NCBI GenBank assembly: GCA_937912125.1
Contig: CALDOK010000194.1
Coordinates: 17,284-81,283 of the forward strand
Source: an uncultured Pseudomonadota bacterium
GTDB taxonomy: Bacteria > Myxococcota_A > UBA796 > JAFGLY01
Length of the DNA stretch: 64,000 bases
Direction: 5' to 3'
Part shown: in pieces, positions 46,486-57,157 of the stretch
Position numbering within the stretch: the first letter of the stretch is position 1
Layout: every line of letters begins with the position of its first letter
Program-made: the position numbers and the translations under genes
Notes under the pieces: generated by a model
Told to the model about the DNA's origin: nothing
Databases searched by the model: none
The model's input: the letters and a program-made list of their open reading frames with translations, nothing else

Positions 46486-46890
46486 ATGCGATTCGAGGTT
46501 ACGTTCCGCAACACCAAGACCACGGATGCCCTCGTACAACGCGCCGAGCGCAAGTTCGCCAAGGTGGCCAAGCACCTGCGAGAGCCCATCGACGCGCACA
46601 TGGTGGTCCAGGTGGACAAGCACCGTCACATGGCCGAGATCAACGTCACGACGGCGCGCGAGACCTTGAAGGTCCAGGAAGAGACCGACGACATGTACCG
46701 CACCATCGATCGGGTGATGCACAAGCTCGAGCGCGTCGCGCGCCGCCACAAGGAGCGGATGCAGGACCGCTGGCACTCGGCCGACCAGCCATCGGATGGC
46801 TTCACGCTGGCCGAGGCTCTGGCCGACGTCGAGGAGGGTGACTACGACCTCGATGAGATCCCCATGACCGAAGAGATCCCGAAGGGATAA
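46486..46890 (+). CDS. hpf: Ribosome hibernation promoting factor/RaiA family
   Basis: FEVTFRNTKTTDALVQRAERKFAKVAKHL...TDDMYRTIDRVMHKLERVARRHKER; follows rpoN. Confidence 0.92.
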   Translation: MRFEVTFRNTKTTDALVQRAERKFAKVAKHLREPIDAHMVVQVDKHRHMAEINVTTARETLKVQEETDDMYRTIDRVMHKLERVARRHKERMQDRWHSADQPSDGFTLAEALADVEEGDYDLDEIPMTEEIPKG

Positions 46891-47071
46891 CGCTACCGTT
46901 CGGCGTGCCTGGTCGCGCGGTCGTCGCGGCTGGGTGATGCAGCCCACCGGCTGGCCTGTTCGGTGCCTTGCCTACCCAAATGGAGTGGCATATTGGGCAC
47001 CGCTTCCACGGGCCCTGGTGGGCTGTTCTTTCGTGGAGACCTCTCCCCCGAGCTACCGAGGAAAATGAAAC
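46891..47071 (+). promoter_or_regulatory. Structured 5' leader upstream of metK (candidate regulatory RNA)
   Basis: TCCACG-GGCCC-TGGT-GGGCT-(GTTCTTT)-CGTGGA hairpin at 47005-47037; CCTC 47040-47043 can pair with the SD GAGG 47058-47061. Confidence 0.35.
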
Positions 47072-48238
47072 ATGCCGGGTCGCACCTATCTCTTCACCTC
47101 CGAGTCTGTCTCCGAAGGCCACCCCGACAAGATGTGCGATCAGATCTCTGACGCCATCCTGGACGCGTACCTGGCGGGCGATCCCAACAGCCGCGTCGCC
47201 TGTGAGACCCTGGTGAAGACCGGCTTGGTCCTCTGCGCCGGCGAGATCACCTCGAAGGCCGTCATCGACCACAACACCATCATCCGTGGCGTGGTCAACG
47301 ACATCGGCTTCGACCACAGCGACACCGGCTTCGACGGCAACACCTGCTCCGTGCAGCTGGCCATCGTGCCCCAGTCCCCCGACATCTCCCAGGGCGTCAC
47401 CGAAGGCGACGGCCTGCACAAGGAGCAGGGCGCTGGCGACCAGGGCATGATGTTCGGCTACGCCTGCGACGAGACCCCCGAGCTGATGCCCATGAGCATC
47501 CACTACTCCCACCGCCTGGTGGAGTACATGGCCGCCCGTCGCAAGGCCGGCGACGCCCCATGGATGCGGGCCGACAGCAAGAGCCAGGTCACGGTCGAGT
47601 ACGTGGACGACAAGCCCACCCGCATCGACTGCGTGGTCATCTCCACCCAGCACTCCGAAGACGTCGAGTGGCAGACTATCCACGACTTCATCGTCGATGA
47701 GATCATCCGCAAGGTCATCCCGGCCGAGCTGATGGACGACAACACCACCTTCCACATCAACCCCACGGGCAAGTTCGTCCAGGGCGGCCCCTACGCCGAC
47801 TGCGGGCTCACCGGCCGCAAGATCATCGTGGACACCTACGGCGGCCACGGCGCTCACGGTGGCGGTGCCTTCTCCGGCAAGGACCCCTCCAAGGTCGACC
47901 GCTCCGCCGCCTACCTGGGCCGCTACGCCGCCAAGAACCTCGTGGCTGCCGGCGCCTGCGGTAAGTGCCTGGTGCAGCTGGCCTACGCCATCGGCGTGGC
48001 CGAGCCCGTCAGCGTCATGGTCGACACCTACGGCACTGGCAAGTTCTCCGACGAGAAGCTCGCCGCGTGTGTGCGCGCCGTCTTCCCCACCAAGCCCGCC
48101 GACATCATCAGTCAGCTGCGGCTCAAGCGTCCCATCTACCGCCAGACCGCGGCCTACGGACACTTCGGGCGTGAGCTGCCTGACTTTACCTGGGAAAAGA
48201 CCGATCGAGTTGAGGCCGTCAAGGCCTTCCTCGGCTAG
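47072..48238 (+). CDS. metK: S-adenosylmethionine synthetase
   Basis: [59 protein letters not shown]. Confidence 0.98.
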   Translation: MPGRTYLFTSESVSEGHPDKMCDQISDAILDAYLAGDPNSRVACETLVKTGLVLCAGEITSKAVIDHNTIIRGVVNDIGFDHSDTGFDGNTCSVQLAIVPQSPDISQGVTEGDGLHKEQGAGDQGMMFGYACDETPELMPMSIHYSHRLVEYMAARRKAGDAPWMRADSKSQVTVEYVDDKPTRIDCVVISTQHSEDVEWQTIHDFIVDEIIRKVIPAELMDDNTTFHINPTGKFVQGGPYADCGLTGRKIIVDTYGGHGAHGGGAFSGKDPSKVDRSAAYLGRYAAKNLVAAGACGKCLVQLAYAIGVAEPVSVMVDTYGTGKFSDEKLAACVRAVFPTKPADIISQLRLKRPIYRQTAAYGHFGRELPDFTWEKTDRVEAVKAFLG

Positions 48239-48342
48239 GCGTTTCCCGTGTGAGGCCAGCTTCGCCGGGGCGCAACACCCGCGCGTCGCTGGCCTCTTCG
48301 CTTGTCTGGACACCAGCTTCTTCCCCACGACCGGGAGCGACC

Positions 48343-49587
<1,245 letters not shown>

Positions 49588-49589
49588 TC

Positions 49590-50480
49590 ATGGCCATCCT
49601 CGTCAACGAGAACACCCGCGTCGTCGTCCAGGGCATCACCGGTGGCGCTGGCAGCTTCCACGCCAGCCAGATGCTCGAGTATGGCACCAAGCTCGTGGCC
49701 GGCGTCACCCCCGGCAAGGGCGGCCAGGTCTTCGAGGGCAAGGTGCCCATCTTCCACTGCGTCAGAGACGCCGTGGAGCAGACCGGCGCCAACGCTTCGG
49801 TCATCTTCGTTCCCCCGCCCTTCGCGGCCGACGCCATCATGGAAGCGGTCGATGCCGGCGTCGAATTGGTCATCCCCATCACCGAGGGCATCCCGGTCAA
49901 CGACATGCTCAAGGCCTGGGCCTTCGTCCGGGCGCGCGGCGCCCGCATGGTGGGCCCCAACTGCCCGGGCGTGATCACCCCCGGCGCCCGCGCCAAGCTG
50001 GGCATCATGCCAGGCCACATCCACAAGCCCGGTCGCATCGGCGTGGTCTCCCGCTCCGGCACGCTGACCTACGAGGCGGTGGGCCAGCTCTCCGAGCTTG
50101 GCCTGGGCCAGTCCACCTGCGTGGGCATGGGCGGTGACCCCATCGTGGGCACACGCTTCATCGACGCCCTCGAGCTCTTCCAGGCGGACGACGAGACCGA
50201 CGCGGTCATCATGATCGGCGAGATCGGAGGCACCGCCGAGGAGGAGGCCGCTGCGTGGATGCAGGCCACCATGACCAAGCCTGTGGTGGCCTTCATCGCT
50301 GGGGCCACGGCCCCTCCGGGCCGTCGCATGGGTCACGCCGGTGCCATCATCTCCGGTGGCAAGGGCACGGCCGAAGACAAGTTCCAGGCCCTCGAGGCCG
50401 CCGGGGTGGCGGTGGTCCGCTCTCCTGCGGGTATGGGTCTGCGCATGCAGGAGCTCCTCCGGGAGCGGAAGCTCATCTAG
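49590..50480 (+). CDS. sucD: Succinyl-CoA ligase alpha subunit
   Basis: [68 protein letters not shown]. Confidence 0.97.
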   Translation: MAILVNENTRVVVQGITGGAGSFHASQMLEYGTKLVAGVTPGKGGQVFEGKVPIFHCVRDAVEQTGANASVIFVPPPFAADAIMEAVDAGVELVIPITEGIPVNDMLKAWAFVRARGARMVGPNCPGVITPGARAKLGIMPGHIHKPGRIGVVSRSGTLTYEAVGQLSELGLGQSTCVGMGGDPIVGTRFIDALELFQADDETDAVIMIGEIGGTAEEEAAAWMQATMTKPVVAFIAGATAPPGRRMGHAGAIISGGKGTAEDKFQALEAAGVAVVRSPAGMGLRMQELLRERKLI

Positions 50481-50499
50481 GAAACCACAGGAAACGAAC

Positions 50500-50913
50500 A
50501 TGGAACGCACTTTCTCCATCATCAAGCCCAACGCCGTCCGCAAGAACGTCATCGGGCCCATCGTCCAGCGCTTCGAGAGCGAGGGCCTGCGCATCGCCGC
50601 CATGCGCATGGTGCACATGTCTCGGGCCGAGGCTGCCGGCTTCTACGCCGAGCACGAAGGCAAGCCGTTCTTCGAGAACCTGATCGCCTTCATGACCTCC
50701 GGCCCCTGCGTGGTCATGGTCCTCGAGGGTCCCGGCGCCATCCTGCGCAACCGTGAGATCATGGGCGCCACCAACCCGGCCAACGCTGCCGAGGGCACCC
50801 TGCGCAAGCTGTACGCCGACAGCTTCACCGAGAACGCCGTGCACGGCTCCGACGCCCCCGAGACGGCGGCGCGGGAGATCGCCTGGTTCTTCCCGGCCAG
50901 CCAGGTGTTCTAG
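50500..50913 (+). CDS. ndk: Nucleoside diphosphate kinase
   Basis: [46 protein letters not shown]. Confidence 0.98.
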   Translation: MERTFSIIKPNAVRKNVIGPIVQRFESEGLRIAAMRMVHMSRAEAAGFYAEHEGKPFFENLIAFMTSGPCVVMVLEGPGAILRNREIMGATNPANAAEGTLRKLYADSFTENAVHGSDAPETAAREIAWFFPASQVF

Positions 50914-51040
50914 GGCTCGATGTCCGCAGAGCTCGTCGGCCGATGCCGCCCATGCGGTCTCCGGCCCTGTGAAGCCCATGACCACTCCGCGGTGGTCAGG
51001 GGTGGTAGGGTAGTGCAGATCGTCCGTGATCGGAGGCAGC

Positions 51041-51841
51041 ATGGCCGAGACCAAGCGCGATGAGTGGCACCTGACCCTTTCCGTCCACCGCGAGCTGTTC
51101 GATCAGATCGTGGCCGGGGTGTTGCCCATCAAGGTGGGCAAGGGGCGCTTCAACGTCCTGCGCGATGTCCGGGGTGCGGTGGCTCGGCTCGAGGTGCGGC
51201 AGAAGGTGAAGGGCTTGATCGAGGACCGCCACCCCCCCCAGGTGCTGGTCCGGGCCCGTGAGCGAGCTGTGGCTGCCTGGCAGGACCGCCGTGAGGACGT
51301 CCACAAGCGCATCGACGAGCTGCTGCATGTGGAGGGCGAGTGGCGGGTGCAGGTGGACCAAGACGGCTCGAACCTCCGCTATGGGAACCAGAGCGTCGGC
51401 CTCGAGGCCCGCGTGCGCATGTCCGCAGAGGGCACCGCCCAGCTGCTGGGTGAGGGTCTGGAGCTGCCGTTCTCCCTGCACAAGTTCGTGGCCGCCAGCC
51501 TCGAGCTGGGCAACATCCACTACGACCGCAACCGCCGCGCCATCGTGGGCGAGGTGGGGCGACCTGTGGTGGATCTGGGTGAGCATGTCCTGCTGCAGCT
51601 GGCCAGCCAGGGGCTCGAGTACGCCCTCGAGAAGCAGCTGTTCCGGGTCAATCCCGTCACCATCCTGGCCCGCGATCAGGTCGAGGGCATGGTCACCCCG
51701 GCCAGCGAGAGCCTCAAGCTGCAGATGGGGGTCGAGGACATGGCCCTCGAGGTCACCGACAGCGCCATCACCCTCAAGGCGCGCTTCGGCTTCACCCAGC
51801 GGCAGATCGACCAGGACCCCGAGCCAGCTCAGATCGGCTAG
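51041..51841 (+). CDS. Conserved-looking hypothetical protein, 266 aa
   Basis: ATG with upstream GGAGGCAGC; GC3 pattern; no family recognised. Confidence 0.55.
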   Translation: MAETKRDEWHLTLSVHRELFDQIVAGVLPIKVGKGRFNVLRDVRGAVARLEVRQKVKGLIEDRHPPQVLVRARERAVAAWQDRREDVHKRIDELLHVEGEWRVQVDQDGSNLRYGNQSVGLEARVRMSAEGTAQLLGEGLELPFSLHKFVAASLELGNIHYDRNRRAIVGEVGRPVVDLGEHVLLQLASQGLEYALEKQLFRVNPVTILARDQVEGMVTPASESLKLQMGVEDMALEVTDSAITLKARFGFTQRQIDQDPEPAQIG

Positions 51842-52491
51842 TTCCGGGGCCGCGCGCCCTGCAGCCCCTCGGGGACCTGGTAGGGTAGCTGCGGGATCTC
51901 CGGCCTCACCGTCTGGCGGGGGCGGAAGACCATGGCGCGCCAACGGTCCGAGCGCCCCACCCGCAGGAGCACTTTCTCGAGGGAGGAGGTGGGCATCGGT
52001 CCCCAGTGGCGGGAGTCCAGGGCCAGATCCCGGTGGTCCGCCACCAGGAACAGGTGCTCGGCGGGGACGGTGACCGGCTCGGCGTGGAAGCGGGTGGGCT
52101 CGAGGGAGACGGCCAGCAACCAGGCGTTGTTCTCCATGAGGATCATCTCGCCGTCGTGGTCCTCCATGATCGCGTGCTTGAGCGCCCGTTTGCTCAGGCG
52201 GGGCTGATGGCCGCTGAAGGAGATCCGCTCGCCCGGCTCGGCCAGCACGCGCCGTAGCACGGTGCGCTGAGGATCGAGGGGATCCACCAGCTGCACCACG
52301 TCGCCCCGGGTGGGCTCGCCAGGCCCTAGCAGCAACCAGTCTCCGGGCTGGATGGAGGGCGCCATCTCGTCGCTCGCGACGCGCAGGAGGTGGTAGCCGT
52401 TGAGCGCCGCGAAGCCGACCGTGACCCCGAGCACCGCGGCCAGCGAGATCGCGGTGATGAGGACAGGGCGAAGCCGACGGGAGGGAGGCAT
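51838..52491 (-). CDS. Signal peptidase I (S26)-like protein lacking the canonical Ser/Lys dyad
   Basis: TM then VASDEMAPSIQPGDWLLL, VLRRVLAEPGERISF, VADHRDLALDSRHWGPMP. Confidence 0.75.
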   Translation of the reverse strand: MPPSRRLRPVLITAISLAAVLGVTVGFAALNGYHLLRVASDEMAPSIQPGDWLLLGPGEPTRGDVVQLVDPLDPQRTVLRRVLAEPGERISFSGHQPRLSKRALKHAIMEDHDGEMILMENNAWLLAVSLEPTRFHAEPVTVPAEHLFLVADHRDLALDSRHWGPMPTSSLEKVLLRVGRSDRWRAMVFRPRQTVRPEIPQLPYQVPEGLQGARPRN

Positions 52492-52571
52492 GGGAGCAAG
52501 CGTATCAGGACGCCAGGGCTTGGGCCTCGAGGGCTGGTCGGCAGGACGCCTCCACGCGACCGGGCTCCTGC

Positions 52572-54632
52572 CTAGGGACAGCCCTCGATCCCGGCGCAAG
52601 CCTCCCGATGGGGCTGCGCGAGATCCTCCCGTCCCATCGCCAGGTAGGATCGGGCCGCCAGGGCTTGCCAGCGCGGTTCGTTGGGCTGCATCGCCAGCAG
52701 GGGGCGGATGGTCTTGACGGCGTCCACGTTTCGCCCGTGTTCGCTGAACAGCGCGTACAGATCCAGGCGGCCCGCCAGGTTGTGGGGCCGCCAGGCGAGC
52801 TCGGTGCGGAGCAACTCGATGGCTTCCTCGGGACGACCGGCGGCGGCGAGCAGGCGGCCGGCCTGTTGTGGTAGGCGCGGCTCGTAGGGACGCTGCCTGG
52901 CCAGCGCGGCGACGATGTCGGGCCAGTCTCCCAGGGGCTCTCCGTCCACCAGGGCCAGCTGGGCGCGGCTGGCCAGCAGGCTGCCGTGGTCGGGCGCATC
53001 CAGCAGGGCCATGTCCGCGAAGGCGCGGGCCTCGTCGTACAGACCCAGCTGCACCAGCGCCTCGAGCTCGCCCGCCCGGGCGGTGAAGGAGCGAGGGTCG
53101 TGGGCGCTGGCCTCGCGGAACCAGTGCAGCGCCTCACCGAAGTCGCCGGCTCGCATCCAGAGCTCACCCATGGTGACCGCGGCGGTGCTGTCCGGGACCT
53201 GGGCGTACAGGGTGGCCAGCTCGCCCATGGCCTCGTCCAGCGCTCCGGCGTTGGACAGCAGCATCACCAGGCGGAAGCGGGCGTCGCGGAAGCCCGGGTT
53301 GTCCTCCAGCAGCGCTCGCAGTTCCTGCTCCTGCTCGGCGGGCGGGAGCGCGCCCAGTTGCCCGAGGCGCTTGACCGCATGGATGCCGTCGCGAGGGTCC
53401 ACTGGCTCGGCGCCGGCGGTGGAGGCCAGGGGTCCGCCCAGGTAGCCCAGCGTCTGGAGCTGCTCGATCTGCGCCAGGTCCAGGGTGAGGGGTTCCGGTT
53501 CCCAGCGTGGGGTCCCGAGGGCACCCCGCTCGAGGGCCAGGAACATGTTCGAGCTCACCTGTCCCTCCAGGCTGTCGCGGGTGCCTCGCACGACCCGGCC
53601 GTCGGGCCCGATCAGGCTGCGCAGGGGTGCCCAGCCGTAGTGGGACTGGCCGTACAGGGTCTCGGAGTACACCCCCGGCCGGCTGCTGGGGGCGAACAGG
53701 TCGGAGCCATCCACGTCGGGCTCGGCGGGCAGTCCGAGCAGCTGGAGCAGGGTGGGGGCCACGTCCACCAGGCTGACAGGTCGCTCTTCGACGCCCACGG
53801 GCACGCCGGGACCGGCCAGGATGAGAGGGACGTGCAGGGTGGCGTCGCTCAGCAGCAGGCCGTGTTGTTCCTCGCCACCGTCACCCAGGCCCTCGCCGTG
53901 ATCGCCGGCCAGCACCACCAGGGTCTCGGGAGGCAAGCCGGCGAGCAGGCGGCCCACGTGGTGGTCGAGGGTGGCGATCTCGCCGTCGTAGGGGCGGTCG
54001 GGGTGGCGGCTGCGGAAGGGCTCGGAGGGCTCGTAGGGGGAGTGGGCCTCGAAGAGGTGGACCCACAGGAAGTCGGCGCCGTCGGCGAAGGCCTCGAGGG
54101 CTTGATCCACCACCTCGCCGCCGTCGCGCTCGGCGCGCCAGGAGAGGCGGTCCGAGGGCACCCCAAGCTCGTCGTCGTAGCCCTCGAAGCCCTGACCGAA
54201 GCCCCAGTGGGCCTGGGTGACGAAGGCGGCCACCGAGGCGTGGGTGTGCCAGCCCGCTTCCGACAGCCGCTCGGCCAAGGTGGTGGCCTCGAGGGACAGG
54301 CGCTGATCGCCGTTGTCCCGCACGCCGTGATGGGGGGGCAGCAGGCCGGTGAACAGGCTGGAGTGGGCGGGGATGGTGAGGGGCACCGGCGTATAGGCCC
54401 GCGCGAAGCGTGTGCCGCGCGCGGCCAGGGCGTCCATGGCCGGCGTCTCAGCCAGGGTGTAGCCGTAGCAGCCGAGGCGATCGGCGCGGGTGGTGTCCAG
54501 GGTGATGATCACCACGGGACCGCGCGGGCTGGGCGCCTCCGCCGGATCTTCCGGCGGTGCCGGCGGGGCGTCGGGCGGTGGCTCGGGCGCCCCAGAGCAG
54601 GCCAGGAGCAGCGGAAGAAGGAGCCCAGCCAC
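52572..54632 (-). CDS. Alkaline-phosphatase-superfamily 'sulfatase-like' lipoprotein with C-terminal TPR region
   Basis: Lipobox LLLAC; VVIITLDTTRADRLGCYGY; PVPLTIPAHSSLFTGLLPPHHGVRDNG; VVLAGDHGEGLGDGGEEQHG; TPR repeats; GTG start overlapping the selD stop (TAGTG). Confidence 0.85.
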   Translation of the reverse strand: MAGLLLPLLLACSGAPEPPPDAPPAPPEDPAEAPSPRGPVVIITLDTTRADRLGCYGYTLAETPAMDALAARGTRFARAYTPVPLTIPAHSSLFTGLLPPHHGVRDNGDQRLSLEATTLAERLSEAGWHTHASVAAFVTQAHWGFGQGFEGYDDELGVPSDRLSWRAERDGGEVVDQALEAFADGADFLWVHLFEAHSPYEPSEPFRSRHPDRPYDGEIATLDHHVGRLLAGLPPETLVVLAGDHGEGLGDGGEEQHGLLLSDATLHVPLILAGPGVPVGVEERPVSLVDVAPTLLQLLGLPAEPDVDGSDLFAPSSRPGVYSETLYGQSHYGWAPLRSLIGPDGRVVRGTRDSLEGQVSSNMFLALERGALGTPRWEPEPLTLDLAQIEQLQTLGYLGGPLASTAGAEPVDPRDGIHAVKRLGQLGALPPAEQEQELRALLEDNPGFRDARFRLVMLLSNAGALDEAMGELATLYAQVPDSTAAVTMGELWMRAGDFGEALHWFREASAHDPRSFTARAGELEALVQLGLYDEARAFADMALLDAPDHGSLLASRAQLALVDGEPLGDWPDIVAALARQRPYEPRLPQQAGRLLAAAGRPEEAIELLRTELAWRPHNLAGRLDLYALFSEHGRNVDAVKTIRPLLAMQPNEPRWQALAARSYLAMGREDLAQPHREACAGIEGCP

Positions 54633-55924
54633 TAGCGCAGCGACACCTTGGAGGGCCCCTGGAGGACCTGGCCGACGATGGCCGACGCCGGGAGCTCGAG
54701 GACCAGCTTGTGGGCCTGGTCGGCGGGCAGGGCGAGCAGGAGCCCGCCGGAGGTCTGGGGGTCGAGGGCCACATCCACCAGCAGTGGGTCGGCGCCTGGC
54801 CCGAGCTCGAGCAGCCCGGCCAGGCTCTGGCGGTTCTTGGCGGTGCCCGCCGGCACCAGCCCCATGCCCGCGGCGTCGCGGGCGCCGGGCAGCAGCGGGA
54901 GCGAGTCGAGGTCCAGCGCGATGGCCACGTCGGACGCCTCGGCCAGCTCGGCGGCATGCCCGGCCAGGCCGAAGCCGGTCACGTCGGTGGCGGCGTGGAT
55001 GTCGAGCTTGCGGGCTGCGTCGGCGGCGCGCTTGTTGAGGGTGGACATCCAGCGAATGGCCATGGCCAGGTGGCCCGGATCCGTGAGCTCGGCCTTGGCT
55101 GCCGTGGTGATGAGGCCCGTGCCCAGGGGCTTGGTGAGCACCAGCAGATCGCCGGGGCGTGCGCCACGGTTGCGCCAGATGCGGTCGGGGTGTACCCGGC
55201 CGGTCACGGCCATGCCGTAGAGCAGCTCGTCGCCTTCGATGGTGTGGCCGCCCGCGAGCACGGCACCGGCTTCCTCTAGGGCCGTCAGGCCACCCCGCAG
55301 GATCTCTCTGAGCACCGCCTTGCCCAGGGCCTCCATGGGGAAGCTGACCAGGTTCATGCCGCCCATGGCCTCGCCTCCCATCGCGAAGACATCCGACAGG
55401 GCGTTGGCCGCGGCGATGCGCCCGAAGCTGTAGGGGTCGTCCACAAGGGGGGGGAAGAAGTCCACCGTGTGGATGATGGCCAGATCGGGTGACACCCGGA
55501 TCACACCCGCGTCGTCTGCGGTCTCGATGCCCACCAGCAGCTCGGGGCTGGAGAGCCGTGGCAGGCCGCAGAGGATGGAGGACAGCAGGCTCTTGGAGAG
55601 CTTGGAGCCGCAGCCTCCGGCTGTGCCGCCGCGGGTGAGGGCGACCTTGACGGGCGCGAAGGGTGCGTCCAGGGAGGTGGGCAGCCAGGTGGCGCCTTGG
55701 AGCCGCCAGGCCGACTGGTGTGCGAGGCCGGCGGCCTCGAGCGCCGCCAAGAGCTCGCGGGCCTGGCCCGTCCTGGCCTCGAGCACCATGCCGCACTCGG
55801 AGCTCACAGCCCGGGGAGCGGGGATGACGTCCACGTCGAGTCCGTGTTGGCGAGCGCTGCGCTCGGCTCGCATGACGCGCTGTACGGTGCCGAACACCAG
55901 GAGGAGGTCGCGAGGAGTGCTCAT
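54632..55924 (-). CDS. selD: Selenide, water dikinase (SelD) with N-terminal DUF3343-like domain
   Basis: N-term LLLVFGTVQRVMRAERSARQHGLDVDVIPAPRAVSSECGMVL; SelD GGTAGGCGSKLSKSLL, TVDFFPPLVDDPYSFGRIAAANALSDVFAMGG, AATDVTGFGLAGHA, DPQTSGGLL. Confidence 0.92.
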   Translation of the reverse strand: MSTPRDLLLVFGTVQRVMRAERSARQHGLDVDVIPAPRAVSSECGMVLEARTGQARELLAALEAAGLAHQSAWRLQGATWLPTSLDAPFAPVKVALTRGGTAGGCGSKLSKSLLSSILCGLPRLSSPELLVGIETADDAGVIRVSPDLAIIHTVDFFPPLVDDPYSFGRIAAANALSDVFAMGGEAMGGMNLVSFPMEALGKAVLREILRGGLTALEEAGAVLAGGHTIEGDELLYGMAVTGRVHPDRIWRNRGARPGDLLVLTKPLGTGLITTAAKAELTDPGHLAMAIRWMSTLNKRAADAARKLDIHAATDVTGFGLAGHAAELAEASDVAIALDLDSLPLLPGARDAAGMGLVPAGTAKNRQSLAGLLELGPGADPLLVDVALDPQTSGGLLLALPADQAHKLVLELPASAIVGQVLQGPSKVSLR

Positions 55925-55993
55925 GGTCTCTCCACGCCCGGCTGGGAGCACGCCGGGAAGCTGGGATGTATCACCGTGGGCGCGGGAGCCCCA

Positions 55994-57157
55994 TCAAGCC
56001 TGCGCTTGGGTGCGCTTGGGGAACGAGGCGACCGCGGCCACCAGGCCCTGGGCGTGGGCGACGGTGTTGAACGGGCCGAAGCCTGCGCGCAGGGTGCCGG
56101 CGGGGAAGCTGCCCAGGCGACGATGGGCGGCTGGGGCACAGTGCAGCCCGGGCCGCAGCTGGATGCCGTGGCGGCGGTCCAGCCACAGGGCCAGCTCACC
56201 GTTGTCGACGCCCTGGACCCGGAAGCTCAGGGTGCCGGTGTGGGGCTGCTGGGGGTCGAAGCCGATCAGCTCCACGTCGGGCAGCCCGGCGAGCCCCTGG
56301 GCCGCGATGGCCAGCAGCTGGTTCTCGTGTGCCTGGATCGCCGCGACGCCGCGCTCTTCGAGCCAGGCACAGGAGGCCTCGAGGCCGGCGTAGCCGGGGC
56401 TGTTGGGGGTGCCAGCCTCGAGCGCATCGGGCAGCAGAGAGGGCATGAGCTCGCTCTCGGATCGGGACCCCGTGCCCCCGTGGAGCAGGGGAGGCGGCGT
56501 GAGCTGGTCGTCCAGCAGCAGCACGCCTACGCCAGGTGGTCCCAGCAGGCCCTTGTGGCCCGAGCAGGCCAGGGCGGCGACGCCCAGCTCGGCGAAGTCG
56601 ATGGGCACGCTGCCCGCGCTCTGGGCGGCGTCGACGATGACCGGCACCGGAGCCACCGCCCGGGTGATGGCCGCCACGGGGAGCACCGCGCCGGTGACGT
56701 TCGAGGCGTGGGTGATGACCACCAGCTTGGTGGGGGCCAGGACGACGGCGGCGCGCAGCTCGGCTGGGGTGGGCACGCCCCAGGGATGGGCGGCCGCGAC
56801 GGAGTGGACGATCACACCGCGCTGGGCCTCGAGCCAACGCAGGGGCCGCATCACGGCGTTGTGCTCGAGCTGGGAGCAGACCACCCGGTCTCCCGGCTCG
56901 AGCAGGCCCTGGAGCAGGGTGTTCAGCCAGAAGGTGCAGCCAGGGCCCAGCAGCGTGCGCTCCGGGTCGGCGCCCAGCAGCTGAGCGACGGCGTCACGCG
57001 CGCCCTCTACGGCCCGGCTGGCGGCGACGGCCAGGCGGTGGCCGCCCCGACCGGGGTTTCCGGCGCTGGTGTCCAGAAACGAGGCCACGGCTCGCGCCAC
57101 ACCGGGCGGCTTTGGGAAGCTGGTGGCCGCGTTGTCCAGGTAGGCTGGCGTGGTCAT
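55994..57157 (-). CDS. Cysteine desulfurase family protein (class V aminotransferase)
   Basis: AYLDNAATSFPKPPGVARAV; SQLEHNAVMRPL; VDAAQSAGSVPIDF; CSGHKGLLGPPGVG; RPGLHCAPAAHRRLG. Confidence 0.93.
   Translation of the reverse strand: MTTPAYLDNAATSFPKPPGVARAVASFLDTSAGNPGRGGHRLAVAASRAVEGARDAVAQLLGADPERTLLGPGCTFWLNTLLQGLLEPGDRVVCSQLEHNAVMRPLRWLEAQRGVIVHSVAAAHPWGVPTPAELRAAVVLAPTKLVVITHASNVTGAVLPVAAITRAVAPVPVIVDAAQSAGSVPIDFAELGVAALACSGHKGLLGPPGVGVLLLDDQLTPPPLLHGGTGSRSESELMPSLLPDALEAGTPNSPGYAGLEASCAWLEERGVAAIQAHENQLLAIAAQGLAGLPDVELIGFDPQQPHTGTLSFRVQGVDNGELALWLDRRHGIQLRPGLHCAPAAHRRLGSFPAGTLRAGFGPFNTVAHAQGLVAAVASFPKRTQAQA

Noticed and set aside
44932-46947. 671-aa minus-strand ORF opposite rpoN/hpf
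   Set aside because: Spans two well-supported sense genes; shadow ORF
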